Part shown: piece after piece, positions 1 through 6,127 of the stretch
How the letters are laid out: every line of letters starts with the position of its first letter
How positions within the stretch are numbered: position 1 is the stretch's first letter
Assembly: GCA_964538225.1 (NCBI GenBank)
Contig: CAZIDW010000070.1
Location: 1 to 6,348 of the forward strand
Origin: JAFGCR01 sp964538225
Lineage (GTDB): Bacteria; Patescibacteriota; Gracilibacteria; UM-FILTER-43-11
Direction: 5' to 3'
DNA: 6,348 bases
Made by a program: the position numbers and the translations under genes
Notes under the pieces: model-generated
The model's database searches: none
Told to the model about the DNA's origin: nothing
The model's input: the letters and a program-made list of their open reading frames with translations, nothing else

Positions 1-8
1 ACGCTCGC

Positions 9-102
9 GGAGAGATACCCAAGTGGCTGAAGGGGCGGCTTTGCTAAAGCTGTAGGGGGTCTTATCGGCCCCGCGGGGGTTCGAATCCCCCTCTCTCCGC
101 CA
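9..102 (+). tRNA. tRNA-Ser, anticodon GCU, with encoded CCA
   Basis: This is a class II serine tRNA that reads AGC/AGU codons. The acceptor stem pairs GGAGAGA (9-15) with TCTCTCC (92-98). It is followed by discriminator G99, the usual base for bacterial tRNA-Ser, and a genomically encoded CCA (100-102). The anticodon stem is 36-40 with 48-52, and the seven-base loop holds GCT at 43-45. A long variable arm (about 53-74) with a GGGG/CCCC stem is diagnostic of Ser, Leu or Tyr tRNAs. The T arm is five G-C pairs (75-79 with 87-91) around the loop TTCGAAT. Only eight bases precede the gene, so its promoter is outside the window. A protein-coding gene begins 14 bases after the CCA with no terminator between them. 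Confidence 0.97.
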
Positions 103-116
103 TTTTATTCATTGCA

Positions 117-965
117 ATGCAAGAAATTGTTGTCGAAAAAGCTAGTGGGGAAGACATATTTCACGAATTGCATTCGATTTATTGCACTTTGAAACAATTA
201 TCAAAACCTGATAAAAAGGTTGTTTTTAATCTAAAGAGATTAGATAAAATCCACCCTGCTTTAGCCATGGCAATTAGCGCCTACACCAGGGCAACTGGAA
301 GTAAAATAGTCGCACCAGACAACCCCGGCCTTAGAAAGCTATTAGAAGATATTGAATTCCCGACTGGCACAAACCCTTTAATGGGAAATTATAAGCTAGC
401 AGGGCCTGCCACCCCTATTACCATTATTCAAAAAACGCGAGCGCCAAATGAACGCGAAAAAATGCTCTACCGCTTTTTCAATCTCATATTAAAATTTATT
501 AAAAATGAGGCAGGCCTTAAAAGTGCATTTTATTATCCGATATCCGAATTGGTTGAGAATATATTTGAACACAGCAAAAAAAACATTGGCTTAATTTATG
601 CACAGCATTTCAAGAAGACGGATTGTCTGGAAATTTGTATCGCAGATACTGGTAGAGGAATTAGACAGGCCTATGAAGACGAATTAGGCCTAAGTTTAGA
701 TTATGAAACAGCTTTGGCGCATGCTATGGCGGGTGAATCAACAAAATCGTCAGACAGGGGTTTCGGTCTGCGCACATCTAAAGACTTGATTTGTAGAGGA
801 CTTGGTGGAGAATTTATGCTAATATCAGGACAGTCAGCATACGCCGTCAGGGGAAAGGATGAAATATCCCCAGTTATCCCGGAATTTAATTGGCAGGGGA
901 CTTTGATTTATTACAAATTTCCACGACCGACATCTCCCGTAAATATCAACTTATATTTAGAATAA
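117..965 (+). CDS. STAS-like/GHKL (histidine-kinase-like) ATPase, likely regulatory kinase
   Basis: This is a soluble 282-residue ATP-binding protein with a GHKL fold at the C-terminal half. Visible motifs are the N box ELVENIFEHS (144-153, with Asn148), the G1 box IADTGRGI (175-182, with Asp177) and the G2 box RGFGL (214-218) after a lid containing GEST. A final GT-containing strand lies near 261. There is no membrane segment, no sensor and no phospho-acceptor His domain, so it is not a classical sensor kinase. Residues about 34-82 look like a STAS-type alpha/beta domain (KVVFNLKRLDKIHPA). The family arrangement, an ATPase beside a small STAS-like protein, suggests an anti-sigma-type Ser kinase, but its target is unknown. 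The next gene starts 11 bases downstream. The start has no Shine-Dalgarno site, and the next in-frame Met is residue 51, inside the STAS-like region. The gene is AT-rich and uses many AGA and TTA codons, unlike ribD, comM and rnj. Confidence 0.85.
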   Translation: MQEIVVEKASGEDIFHELHSIYCTLKQLSKPDKKVVFNLKRLDKIHPALAMAISAYTRATGSKIVAPDNPGLRKLLEDIEFPTGTNPLMGNYKLAGPATPITIIQKTRAPNEREKMLYRFFNLILKFIKNEAGLKSAFYYPISELVENIFEHSKKNIGLIYAQHFKKTDCLEICIADTGRGIRQAYEDELGLSLDYETALAHAMAGESTKSSDRGFGLRTSKDLICRGLGGEFMLISGQSAYAVRGKDEISPVIPEFNWQGTLIYYKFPRPTSPVNINLYLE

Positions 966-976
966 TTTAAATTCCA

Positions 977-1303
977 ATGGAAAGAAGAATACCTGTCATC
1001 AAAACCACTGAAGTTCCTGTCATCACCTCAAGAGATGTAATTTCGCTATTTAAGAATGAAGTAAGGCAATTAAGTAAAGATATCGACAAGGTCATTATTG
1101 ATTTTAATGGAATTGAGTTCATATCCAGGTCAGCTGCTGACGAATTAGTTAGATTTAAAGAAATGGCCAAAAAAGATATTGTCTACACCGGGCTTGAAAA
1201 AAATTTAGCGCTTTTTTTAAGATCAGTTGCTGCTAATAAGGTATACAAAATTAAAAGTGAGCAGCCTGTGCCCGAAAAAAAACAACTAGCAGAATTGCTT
1301 TAA
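977..1303 (+). CDS. small STAS-like (DUF4325-type) protein, probable partner of the upstream ATPase
   Basis: This is a 108-residue cytoplasmic protein whose core (about 38-60) reads as a strand, then FNGIEFISRS, then a helix beginning AADEL. That is the signature of STAS-like domains of the DUF4325 kind that commonly sit next to GHKL ATPases. By an ungapped by-eye alignment to SpoIIAA, Ser52 falls at the position of the phosphorylated serine. A phosphorylation-controlled antagonist role is therefore plausible but not shown. The C-terminal tail (about 92-108) is charged and has no recognised motif. It starts 11 bases after the ATPase stop, so the two are almost certainly co-transcribed. It is AT-rich like its partner. 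No ribosome-binding site precedes the ATG. It ends six bases from the stop of convergent ribD, and no terminator hairpin is visible there. Confidence 0.75.
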   Translation: MERRIPVIKTTEVPVITSRDVISLFKNEVRQLSKDIDKVIIDFNGIEFISRSAADELVRFKEMAKKDIVYTGLEKNLALFLRSVAANKVYKIKSEQPVPEKKQLAELL

Positions 1304-1309
1304 GACATT

Positions 1310-2260
1310 TTATAAATCAAGCCTCAGACCCTGTTTGAGCTTCTTCCTGCTCCGATAAACCACCAACGCATCAATCAGCCCCTGTTTTTTTAGTGAGCGG
1401 TATAATGTCGGCCCGGGTTCGACCAAAACGGACGAAATACCCTGATCGGCCAGATAGGCAAACAGTTTTTTGAGGCTAACCTGTTTTTGGGTGGGGCTTG
1501 CCCAGATGTTCATCCCCTTCCGCCCCCGCTTGCGACAGGTGGCAATCAGATGATTATCATCCTTCAGCGCCTTGGCGGACGGAGGGGTGCGCAGGTTAGA
1601 ATCCACGACAATCCGCAGCGGGTCCGGCCCTTTGACCAGGCGAACGGTCAGGCGCGGGTCGTCGGACAAGACCGTATTGATGCCGACCATAATCGCCTGA
1701 TGCTCAGCGCGCAACCTGTGGACTTCTTTGTCTTGTTTGGCTGTGGTAAAGCGTACCGGACGGCCAGCCGAACCTGCCACAAATCCATCCGCCGACAGTG
1801 CGATTTTAACTGTGATGTAAGGCCGTTTTTTGGTGACCCGGGTGAAGTAAAATTTATTGAGCTCCCGACACTGTTTGGCAACCAATCCTCTTAAAAATGC
1901 GATTTTCAACTTTCCGCTTTCAGCTTTCCACTCTTTTTGAAACGGATCCCGCGATCCGCAGACCACCCGGCCGATTCCCATCGTTTCAATAAAATCCAGA
2001 CAGGGCGGTGTTTTGCCGAAATGCCGGCAGGGCTCCAGCGTTACGTATATCGTAGCCCCCTCCAGGTCTGATTTTCGCTTAACCGACTGGATGGCATTGA
2101 TTTCCGCGTGCGGGCCGCCAAACTGTTCATGATAACCTTTACCGATTACTTTACCGTTTTTGACGATAACCGCCCCTACCATGGGGTTCGGCGCGACCGC
2201 GCGGCCGCCGAGGCGCGCGAGGCCTAAAGCCTGTGACATGAATTTTTCGTCAATGGTCAT
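1310..2260 (-). CDS. ribD: RibD: riboflavin biosynthesis deaminase/reductase, C-terminally short and partly diverged
   Basis: RibD carries out two steps of riboflavin synthesis: zinc-dependent deamination of the pyrimidine intermediate, then NADPH-dependent reduction of the ribosyl side chain. The deaminase domain (about 1-145) has NPMVGAVIV near 25-33, zinc ligand His51 in HAE (51-53, with catalytic Glu53), and Cys78 and Cys87 in PCRHFGKTPPC. The reductase domain (about 147-316) shows KIALSADGF, VGINTVLSDDPRLTVR and a VLVEPGPTL motif. There are three oddities. Residues 108-120 come from a heptamer tract and replace the usual NPxVxGxG segment. The NADPH-site EGG reads EPG. The protein stops at 316 residues against about 360 in relatives, losing the last strands. 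The end lies six bases from the AT-rich STAS gene. The ATG at 2260 lacks a Shine-Dalgarno site. Other riboflavin genes and an FMN riboswitch were not found. The assignment is secure, but full activity is uncertain. Confidence 0.94.
   Translation of the reverse strand: MTIDEKFMSQALGLARLGGRAVAPNPMVGAVIVKNGKVIGKGYHEQFGGPHAEINAIQSVKRKSDLEGATIYVTLEPCRHFGKTPPCLDFIETMGIGRVVCGSRDPFQKEWKAESGKLKIAFLRGLVAKQCRELNKFYFTRVTKKRPYITVKIALSADGFVAGSAGRPVRFTTAKQDKEVHRLRAEHQAIMVGINTVLSDDPRLTVRLVKGPDPLRIVVDSNLRTPPSAKALKDDNHLIATCRKRGRKGMNIWASPTQKQVSLKKLFAYLADQGISSVLVEPGPTLYRSLKKQGLIDALVVYRSRKKLKQGLRLDL
1902..1936. repeat. degenerate 7-bp tandem repeat (consensus RCTTTCM) inside ribD
   Basis: Five consecutive seven-base units read ATTTTCA, ACTTTCC, GCTTTCA, GCTTTCC and ACTCTTT on the plus strand. 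The first and last are diverged. On the coding (minus) strand the units read as GGAAAG-type repeats and encode KEWKAESGKLK, so three units equal seven codons and the frame stays open. They lie where RibD proteins normally have the conserved loop after the DP dipeptide. From memory, similar CTTTC heptamer arrays are scattered in many environmental bacterial genomes, mostly between genes. That link is recall, not a search result. Confidence 0.75.
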
Positions 2261-2324
2261 TTGGTCAATTTATTTTCTTTCTTCCCTTTTCTTTTTGTTT
2301 TAATTTTTCTTTTGCCCTTCTGGA

Positions 2325-2500
2325 CAAGTAGCGAGCGACGCGTTCCGGAGCGTAAGAAGTCCTCCGTAGCCATGGGCGAAGGGGGACGACTGAAGTGCAG
2401 GGCTACGAAATGTAAATTTGCGCAGAAAATTTACTTTGAGTAGAGCGGAGCCCTATTGATCGGCCCTTTAGGGCCCGCAAACCCCGGAATGATGGGGCGC
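2325..2500. repeat. GC-rich block of clustered inverted repeats, possible interspersed element or structured RNA
   Basis: Several short perfect inverted repeats follow one another: CGGAG (2346-2350) with CTCCG (2362-2366), CGTAGCC (2365-2371) with GGCTACG (2401-2407), GGCCC (2462-2466) with GGGCC (2471-2475) around TTTA, and CCCC (2482-2485) with GGGG (2494-2497). The words GTAG/CTAC recur at 2328, 2367, 2403 and 2440. The block is richer in G+C than the spacer on either side and has no credible coding potential. It looks like a decayed intergenic repeat of the kind seen in candidate-phylum genomes, or an untranslated RNA. The sequence alone cannot decide between these, nor which strand matters. 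Confidence 0.4.
2400..2453. repeat. nested long stem-loop
   Basis: The core is a perfect eight-pair inverted repeat, GTAAATTT (2412-2419) with AAATTTAC (2427-2434), around a seven-base loop GCGCAGA. Outside it, after symmetric five-base internal loops, CTAC (2403-2406) pairs with GTAG (2440-2443). Alternatively GGGCT (2400-2404) pairs with AGCCC (2449-2453). The AT-rich core inside GC-rich flanks would fold on either strand. It could be an RNA hairpin or a binding site for a dimeric regulator. It has no T-tract, so it is not a standard terminator. Confidence 0.55.
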
Positions 2501-2622
2501 GCATGTATGCAAGTCAAAATTTTAAAATCTGAAATGCTTCTCCCCGCTTCCCTCTTCATAATGACTTACCCTCTTACCCCAGATATAAAGAAGGGGTGAT
2601 ATATACGCGTGAAGAAAAAAAT

Positions 2623-2652
2623 TTGACACCACTAAAAATACCATGATATAAA
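2623..2652 (+). promoter_or_regulatory. sigma70-type promoter for comM
   Basis: A perfect -35 box TTGACA (2623-2628) is followed 18 bases later by TATAAA (2647-2652). An extended -10 dinucleotide TG sits at 2644-2645. Transcription would start near 2659, giving a leader of about 54 bases before the comM ATG. This is the best promoter in the window. Confidence 0.75.
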
Positions 2653-2712
2653 GTCTTCCTCGAATGATATTTGTATTTAATTGAATTTTTTGCATCCTAA
2701 TGAACCAGCGTT

Positions 2713-4236
2713 ATGCCATCAAAACTGACCAGCATTGAACTCCACGGCCTGGAGGGATTTTTAGTGGATATTGAAGTCGACCGGCGCCCCAGCAACCCCA
2801 AGGTGATTATCGTGGGGCTCCCGGACGCGGCTGTACAGGAGGCCAAAGAACGCGTGACCAGCGCGGTCAAAAATTCAGACTTCCGCTTCCCCCGGGGGAC
2901 GGTGATCATCAATCTCGCACCCGCCGACCTTAAAAAAGTCGGCCCGCGTTACGACCTGCCGATGGCGCTGGGGATTTTGGCCATGATGCGTTACATCCCC
3001 CCTGGCTGTTTTCAGGACGCGGTCGTCATCGGTGAGCTGGCCCTGGACGGGCGCGTGCGACCGGTAAACGGAGTGCTGGCGAGCATAGAATACGCGCGGA
3101 AAAGAGGTTTTAAAAAAATCATCCTGCCCAAAGAAAACGCGGCAGAAGCGGCTCTGGTCCCCGGGCTCAAGATCATTGCGGTGGGACATTTAAAAGAAGC
3201 CGCCATGCACCTGAACGGCAAGCTGAGCGCCGTCAGTATCCAGCCGCCGGCGATCGCAAAAAAAGAAGCGGCGCAGGCAGACATGGCCCTGGTCAAAGGG
3301 CAGGCACAGGCGAAAAGGGCCTTAGAGATCGCGGCGGCAGGAGGGCATAACATTCTGCTGTGCGGAGCGCCCGGCGCCGGCAAGACCATGATGGCGCGCG
3401 CCCTGAACGGCATTCTGCCATCTATGACACTGGAAGAGATGCTGGAAACAACTAAAATCTATTCAGTCGCCGGCCTGCTGCCCAAAAACCAGCCCCTTAT
3501 TACCCGCCGCCCTTTCCGCATTGTCCACCACACCGCATCGGCTATGAGCATCGTGGGGGGCGGTAATCAGCCGGGGCCCGGAGAAATCTCGCTGGCGCAT
3601 CGGGGGGTGTTGTTTATGGACGAAATCGCGGAATTCCCACGAAACGTGCTTGAAGTATTAAGACAGCCGATGGAGGACCGCTTTATAACTGTGTCGCGTG
3701 TCCGCGGAACTTGTACATACCCCTGCCAATTCACACTGGTGGCGGCCATGAACCCCTGCCCCTGTGGTTACTACAACGTGGAAAACGCTAAAAAAGTATG
3801 CGACTGTTCTGTTCTGGAAAGACAGCGATACCACAACCGGCTGTCCGGACCGCTTTTAGACCGCATAGACATGTTCATCAGCATCAGTCCGGTAAACCAT
3901 GCCAAGCTGACCGGCACAGCTGCATCCGAGACCTCCGCAGTTATCCGCGAACGAGTCAACAAGGCGCATACGGCGCAGGTAAAAAGGTTGGCAAGCGCGC
4001 CAGCCCGTTGTAATGCAGAGATGGACAATGAGGATATCCGTAAACATTGCGCTCTGAATGCCAAAGCCAAACAGCTTATTTCAAAAGCCATTGAGCAATG
4101 GGGCCTGTCAGCCAGGGGTTACTTCCGAATTCTCAAACTGGCGCGCACAATTGCTGATCTGGAACAAAAAAGCGCGGTGGGAGAAAGCCACATCGCTGAA
4201 GCACTGCAATATAGAAATAAGATTTTACGAAGTTAA
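2713..4236 (+). CDS. comM: ComM/YifB family Mg-chelatase-like AAA+ ATPase
   Basis: This 507-residue protein matches the usual family length. The N-terminal YifB/ChlI-like domain (about 5-170) has IVGLPDAAVQEAKERV (33-48) and NLAPADLKKVGPRYDLPMAL (67-86). The AAA+ core has Walker A GAPGAGKT (218-225), Walker B VLFMDE (299-304), sensor Asn347 in AAMNPCPCG, and GPLLDRID (379-386) with a candidate arginine finger Arg384. Cys349, Cys351, Cys363 and Cys365 form the cysteine cluster typical of the family. The C-terminal domain has SARGYFRILKLARTIADLE (466-484). In Vibrio cholerae ComM is a hexameric helicase that drives branch migration during integration of transforming DNA; many non-transformable bacteria also keep it, with a less clear role. 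The ATG at 2713 is the only choice, because an in-frame stop lies at 2701-2703. There is no Shine-Dalgarno site. It has its own promoter and is separated from rnj by a second one. Confidence 0.97.
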   Translation: MPSKLTSIELHGLEGFLVDIEVDRRPSNPKVIIVGLPDAAVQEAKERVTSAVKNSDFRFPRGTVIINLAPADLKKVGPRYDLPMALGILAMMRYIPPGCFQDAVVIGELALDGRVRPVNGVLASIEYARKRGFKKIILPKENAAEAALVPGLKIIAVGHLKEAAMHLNGKLSAVSIQPPAIAKKEAAQADMALVKGQAQAKRALEIAAAGGHNILLCGAPGAGKTMMARALNGILPSMTLEEMLETTKIYSVAGLLPKNQPLITRRPFRIVHHTASAMSIVGGGNQPGPGEISLAHRGVLFMDEIAEFPRNVLEVLRQPMEDRFITVSRVRGTCTYPCQFTLVAAMNPCPCGYYNVENAKKVCDCSVLERQRYHNRLSGPLLDRIDMFISISPVNHAKLTGTAASETSAVIRERVNKAHTAQVKRLASAPARCNAEMDNEDIRKHCALNAKAKQLISKAIEQWGLSARGYFRILKLARTIADLEQKSAVGESHIAEALQYRNKILRS

Positions 4237-4243
4237 AAAATTG

Positions 4244-4262
4244 GCTTATTTAAGCACTTTTT
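4244..4262 (+). terminator. weak intrinsic terminator candidate after comM
   Basis: GCTTA (4244-4248) and TAAGC (4251-4255) form a short stem, which in practice means a four-base loop. AC and five Ts follow, and an A-tract (4235-4240) precedes it. It begins eight bases after the comM stop. The stem is short and AT-rich, so it would be a poor terminator. It is listed because position and layout fit and a new promoter starts just downstream. Confidence 0.3.
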
Positions 4263-4285
4263 ATAAGATAGCTTGTATTTTTATA

Positions 4286-4314
4286 TTGCAATTTTTTCTC
4301 TTAATTGCTACAAT
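4286..4314 (+). promoter_or_regulatory. extended -10 promoter for rnj
   Basis: TTGCAA (4286-4291) lies 17 bases before TACAAT (4309-4314), which carries the extended -10 TG at 4306-4307. Transcription would begin around 4321. A second possible -10, TGATATAAA (4314-4322), overlaps its downstream edge but lacks a good -35. The predicted start leaves about 28 bases before the ATG at 4349 but only about 13 before the in-frame TTG at 4334. This favours the ATG. Confidence 0.6.
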
Positions 4315-4348
4315 GATATAAACACAATAAAATTTGAAAAACTTAATC

Positions 4349-6121
4349 ATGAACAAAGAAATATCAAAATGGGTAGACAGAAACATCAAGCCGAATCAAC
4401 CCCATAAAAAACATTTTCACCACAAAAAACACAAAAATCCTGCACACGGCGGCGCTAAAATGCGCATCATCCCGCTAGGCGGGCTGGAAGAAGTGGGGAA
4501 AAACATCATGGCTATCGAATACGGGAATGACATTATTGTCATCGACTGCGGCATGTCTTTTGCCGGCCCGGAAATGCTGGGGGTGGATTACATCGTCCCG
4601 GATGTTTCCTATCTGCAAAAACGCAAACAGAATATCCGGGGGATTATTTTTACCCATGGCCATTTAGACCATACCGGCGCAGTGCAGTACGTGCTCCCAA
4701 AACTCGGCAACCCCCCACTGTACGCCACTAAGCTGACGGCAGGCCTGCTAAAAAACCGCCTGCGGGAATTCGCCCTGGACAAAAGCGCCAAACTGCATGA
4801 ATACGACGAAACCAGCACATTAAAACTGGGGGCCTTTGAAGTGAAATTCTTCCGCGTAAACCACAGCATTCCGGATGGGATGGGCGTATTTGTGAAATCA
4901 CCCGCGGGCACCCTGGTGCATACCGGAGATTTTAAATTCGACCACGCCCCCGCCATCGATAAACCGGCCGACTTACAGCAAATCGGTAAAATAGGCCGCG
5001 AGGGCATCGATGTGCTCATGATTGACAGCACCAATGCGGTCCGCCCGGGATCCTGTAAATCCGAACAAGAAATAGCGGACAACATGGAAGACCTGATATC
5101 CAAAACAAAAGGACGGCTGATCATTGCTTCTTTTTCGTCGCTCATCGGGCGCATCAACCAGATCTGCAACATCGCCCCTAAATACAACCGCAAAGTCTTT
5201 CTTTCCGGCCGGTCAATGATAGAAAACATGAAACTGGCTGAAGAGCTGGGATACACCACGTACCCAAAAGGCACGGTGCGGAAAATCGGCCCTCATGCCA
5301 AATCCCTGCCGCCCAGCCAGACAATTATCCTGACGACCGGCTCCCAAGGGGAAACTTTAAGCGCCCTTACCCGTATGGCCATCGGTGAACATGCCCACAT
5401 CAAAATACGCGAAGGGGATACGGTCGTGATTTCTGCCAGCCCGATTCCCGGCAATGAACTGGCGATTGTGAGTGTCATCAACAATTTATACCGACAAGGG
5501 GCAAAAGTCATCACCAACGGCGATATGGATATCCATACCTCCGGCCATGCCCACCAAGAGGAGATCAAGCTGATGTATTCGCTTATCAAGCCCCGATGCT
5601 ATGTGCCTATTCACGGGGAACTGTTTATGCGCATGGGGCATATGGAAATGATTAAAACCATCGCCGACCCAAAAATGACTGTTACCATGCTGGAAAACAA
5701 CGGAGATGTACTGGAAGTCAGCAAACAAGGCGTGCGGAAATCCAAACAAAAAATCCCGGCCAATGACATTCTGGTAGACGGTTTAGGGTTCGGGGATATC
5801 GGTTCCAAAGTCATCCAGGAACGTAAGATTATGTCCACCGATGGCATTCTCATCCTGCTTTTCCACGCTTACGAAAAAACCAAACGTCTTGTGTCCGAAC
5901 CTGATATTATTTCCAGGGGGTTTGTGTATGTCAAAGAATCCCAGGCCATCGCCTCAGAAACCAAACAAGTGGCGAAAAAAGCCTTTGAACAAGTCGTGCA
6001 GAACAACCGGGGCGTCGGCCTGAAGCAATTAAAAAAAGAGCTTGTCCCGCCCATCAGCCGGTTTATCCGTAAGCGCCTGGGTCGCGAACCCATGATTATG
6101 CCGATTATTATGTACATCTGA
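4349..6121 (+). CDS. rnj: Ribonuclease J (metallo-beta-lactamase/beta-CASP RNase)
   Basis: RNase J is a zinc-dependent endo- and 5'-3' exoribonuclease of mRNA decay and rRNA maturation. Numbered from this ATG (590 residues), the beta-lactamase domain begins at about 38 (MRIIPLGGLEEVGKN). It carries metal ligands in HGHLDH (103-108), His172 (NHSIPD) and Asp194 (HTGDFKFD). DSTNAVRPG (226-234), the FSSLIGR segment and GRSM lead into the beta-CASP region, with TTGSQGE (329-335), SASPIPGNE (363-371), SGHAHQEE (398-405) and His422 in PIHGE. The C-terminal domain includes ISRGFVYVKES and ends in a family-typical PMIMPIIMYI, so the gene is complete. A tail of about 37 residues rich in His and Lys precedes the catalytic fold. 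An in-frame TTG at 4334 would add five residues; the ATG is preferred on promoter spacing. A later ATG at 4460 would remove the tail. There is no Shine-Dalgarno site. It is transcribed from its own promoter after comM. Confidence 0.96.
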   Translation: MNKEISKWVDRNIKPNQPHKKHFHHKKHKNPAHGGAKMRIIPLGGLEEVGKNIMAIEYGNDIIVIDCGMSFAGPEMLGVDYIVPDVSYLQKRKQNIRGIIFTHGHLDHTGAVQYVLPKLGNPPLYATKLTAGLLKNRLREFALDKSAKLHEYDETSTLKLGAFEVKFFRVNHSIPDGMGVFVKSPAGTLVHTGDFKFDHAPAIDKPADLQQIGKIGREGIDVLMIDSTNAVRPGSCKSEQEIADNMEDLISKTKGRLIIASFSSLIGRINQICNIAPKYNRKVFLSGRSMIENMKLAEELGYTTYPKGTVRKIGPHAKSLPPSQTIILTTGSQGETLSALTRMAIGEHAHIKIREGDTVVISASPIPGNELAIVSVINNLYRQGAKVITNGDMDIHTSGHAHQEEIKLMYSLIKPRCYVPIHGELFMRMGHMEMIKTIADPKMTVTMLENNGDVLEVSKQGVRKSKQKIPANDILVDGLGFGDIGSKVIQERKIMSTDGILILLFHAYEKTKRLVSEPDIISRGFVYVKESQAIASETKQVAKKAFEQVVQNNRGVGLKQLKKELVPPISRFIRKRLGREPMIMPIIMYI

Positions 6122-6127
6122 ATTTTT

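Larger units (their letters stand above)
2261..2712. other. 452-base intergenic region between divergent ribD and comM
   Basis: No convincing gene lies here. From left to right it holds four things. First is a purine-rich tract on the minus strand (about 2262-2318) that would form the ribD leader. It contains AAGGGAAG, but too far from the ATG to act as a ribosome-binding site. Second is a GC-rich block with several inverted repeats (about 2325-2500). Third is an AT-rich stretch with a modest stem, TTACCCC (2574-2580) with GGGGTGA (2593-2599, one G-T pair). Fourth is a sigma70-like promoter facing comM (2623-2652). No clear ribD promoter was found. Confidence 0.6.

Noticed and set aside
92..102. 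Duplicated tRNA 3' end that would mark an integrated element (att repeat)
   Set aside because: No second copy of the T-arm/acceptor sequence was seen elsewhere in the window, so an attachment-site call is not supported.
967..1170. A 67-codon minus-strand frame antisense to the STAS-like gene
   Set aside because: It overlaps the STAS-like gene, which has a recognisable domain signature and operon spacing. The antisense product has no recognised features.
117..1303. Toxin-antitoxin or phage-defence system
   Set aside because: The two-gene size and transferred look suggest it, but neither protein has a toxin, nuclease or known defence effector domain. The STAS and GHKL motifs point to regulation instead.
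1487..1894. A 135-codon plus-strand frame inside ribD
   Set aside because: It lies entirely on the opposite strand of a clear RibD coding sequence with matching conserved motifs. The antisense frame shows no motif of its own.
2261..2443. A 60-codon plus-strand frame starting TTG with a hydrophobic N-terminus, back to back with ribD
   Set aside because: The hydrophobic stretch comes from a pyrimidine-rich tract that is the complement of the ribD leader, and the rest is translation of the inverted-repeat block. There is no ribosome-binding site and no recognisable domain.
2261..2520. FMN riboswitch upstream of ribD
   Set aside because: I looked on the minus strand for the conserved RFN element blocks and did not find them. 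The structured block here does not match that consensus.
4334..4348. TTG at 4334 as the RNase J start
   Set aside because: It lies only about 13 bases after the predicted transcription start and is a rare codon. The in-frame ATG 15 bases later fits better. It cannot be fully excluded.
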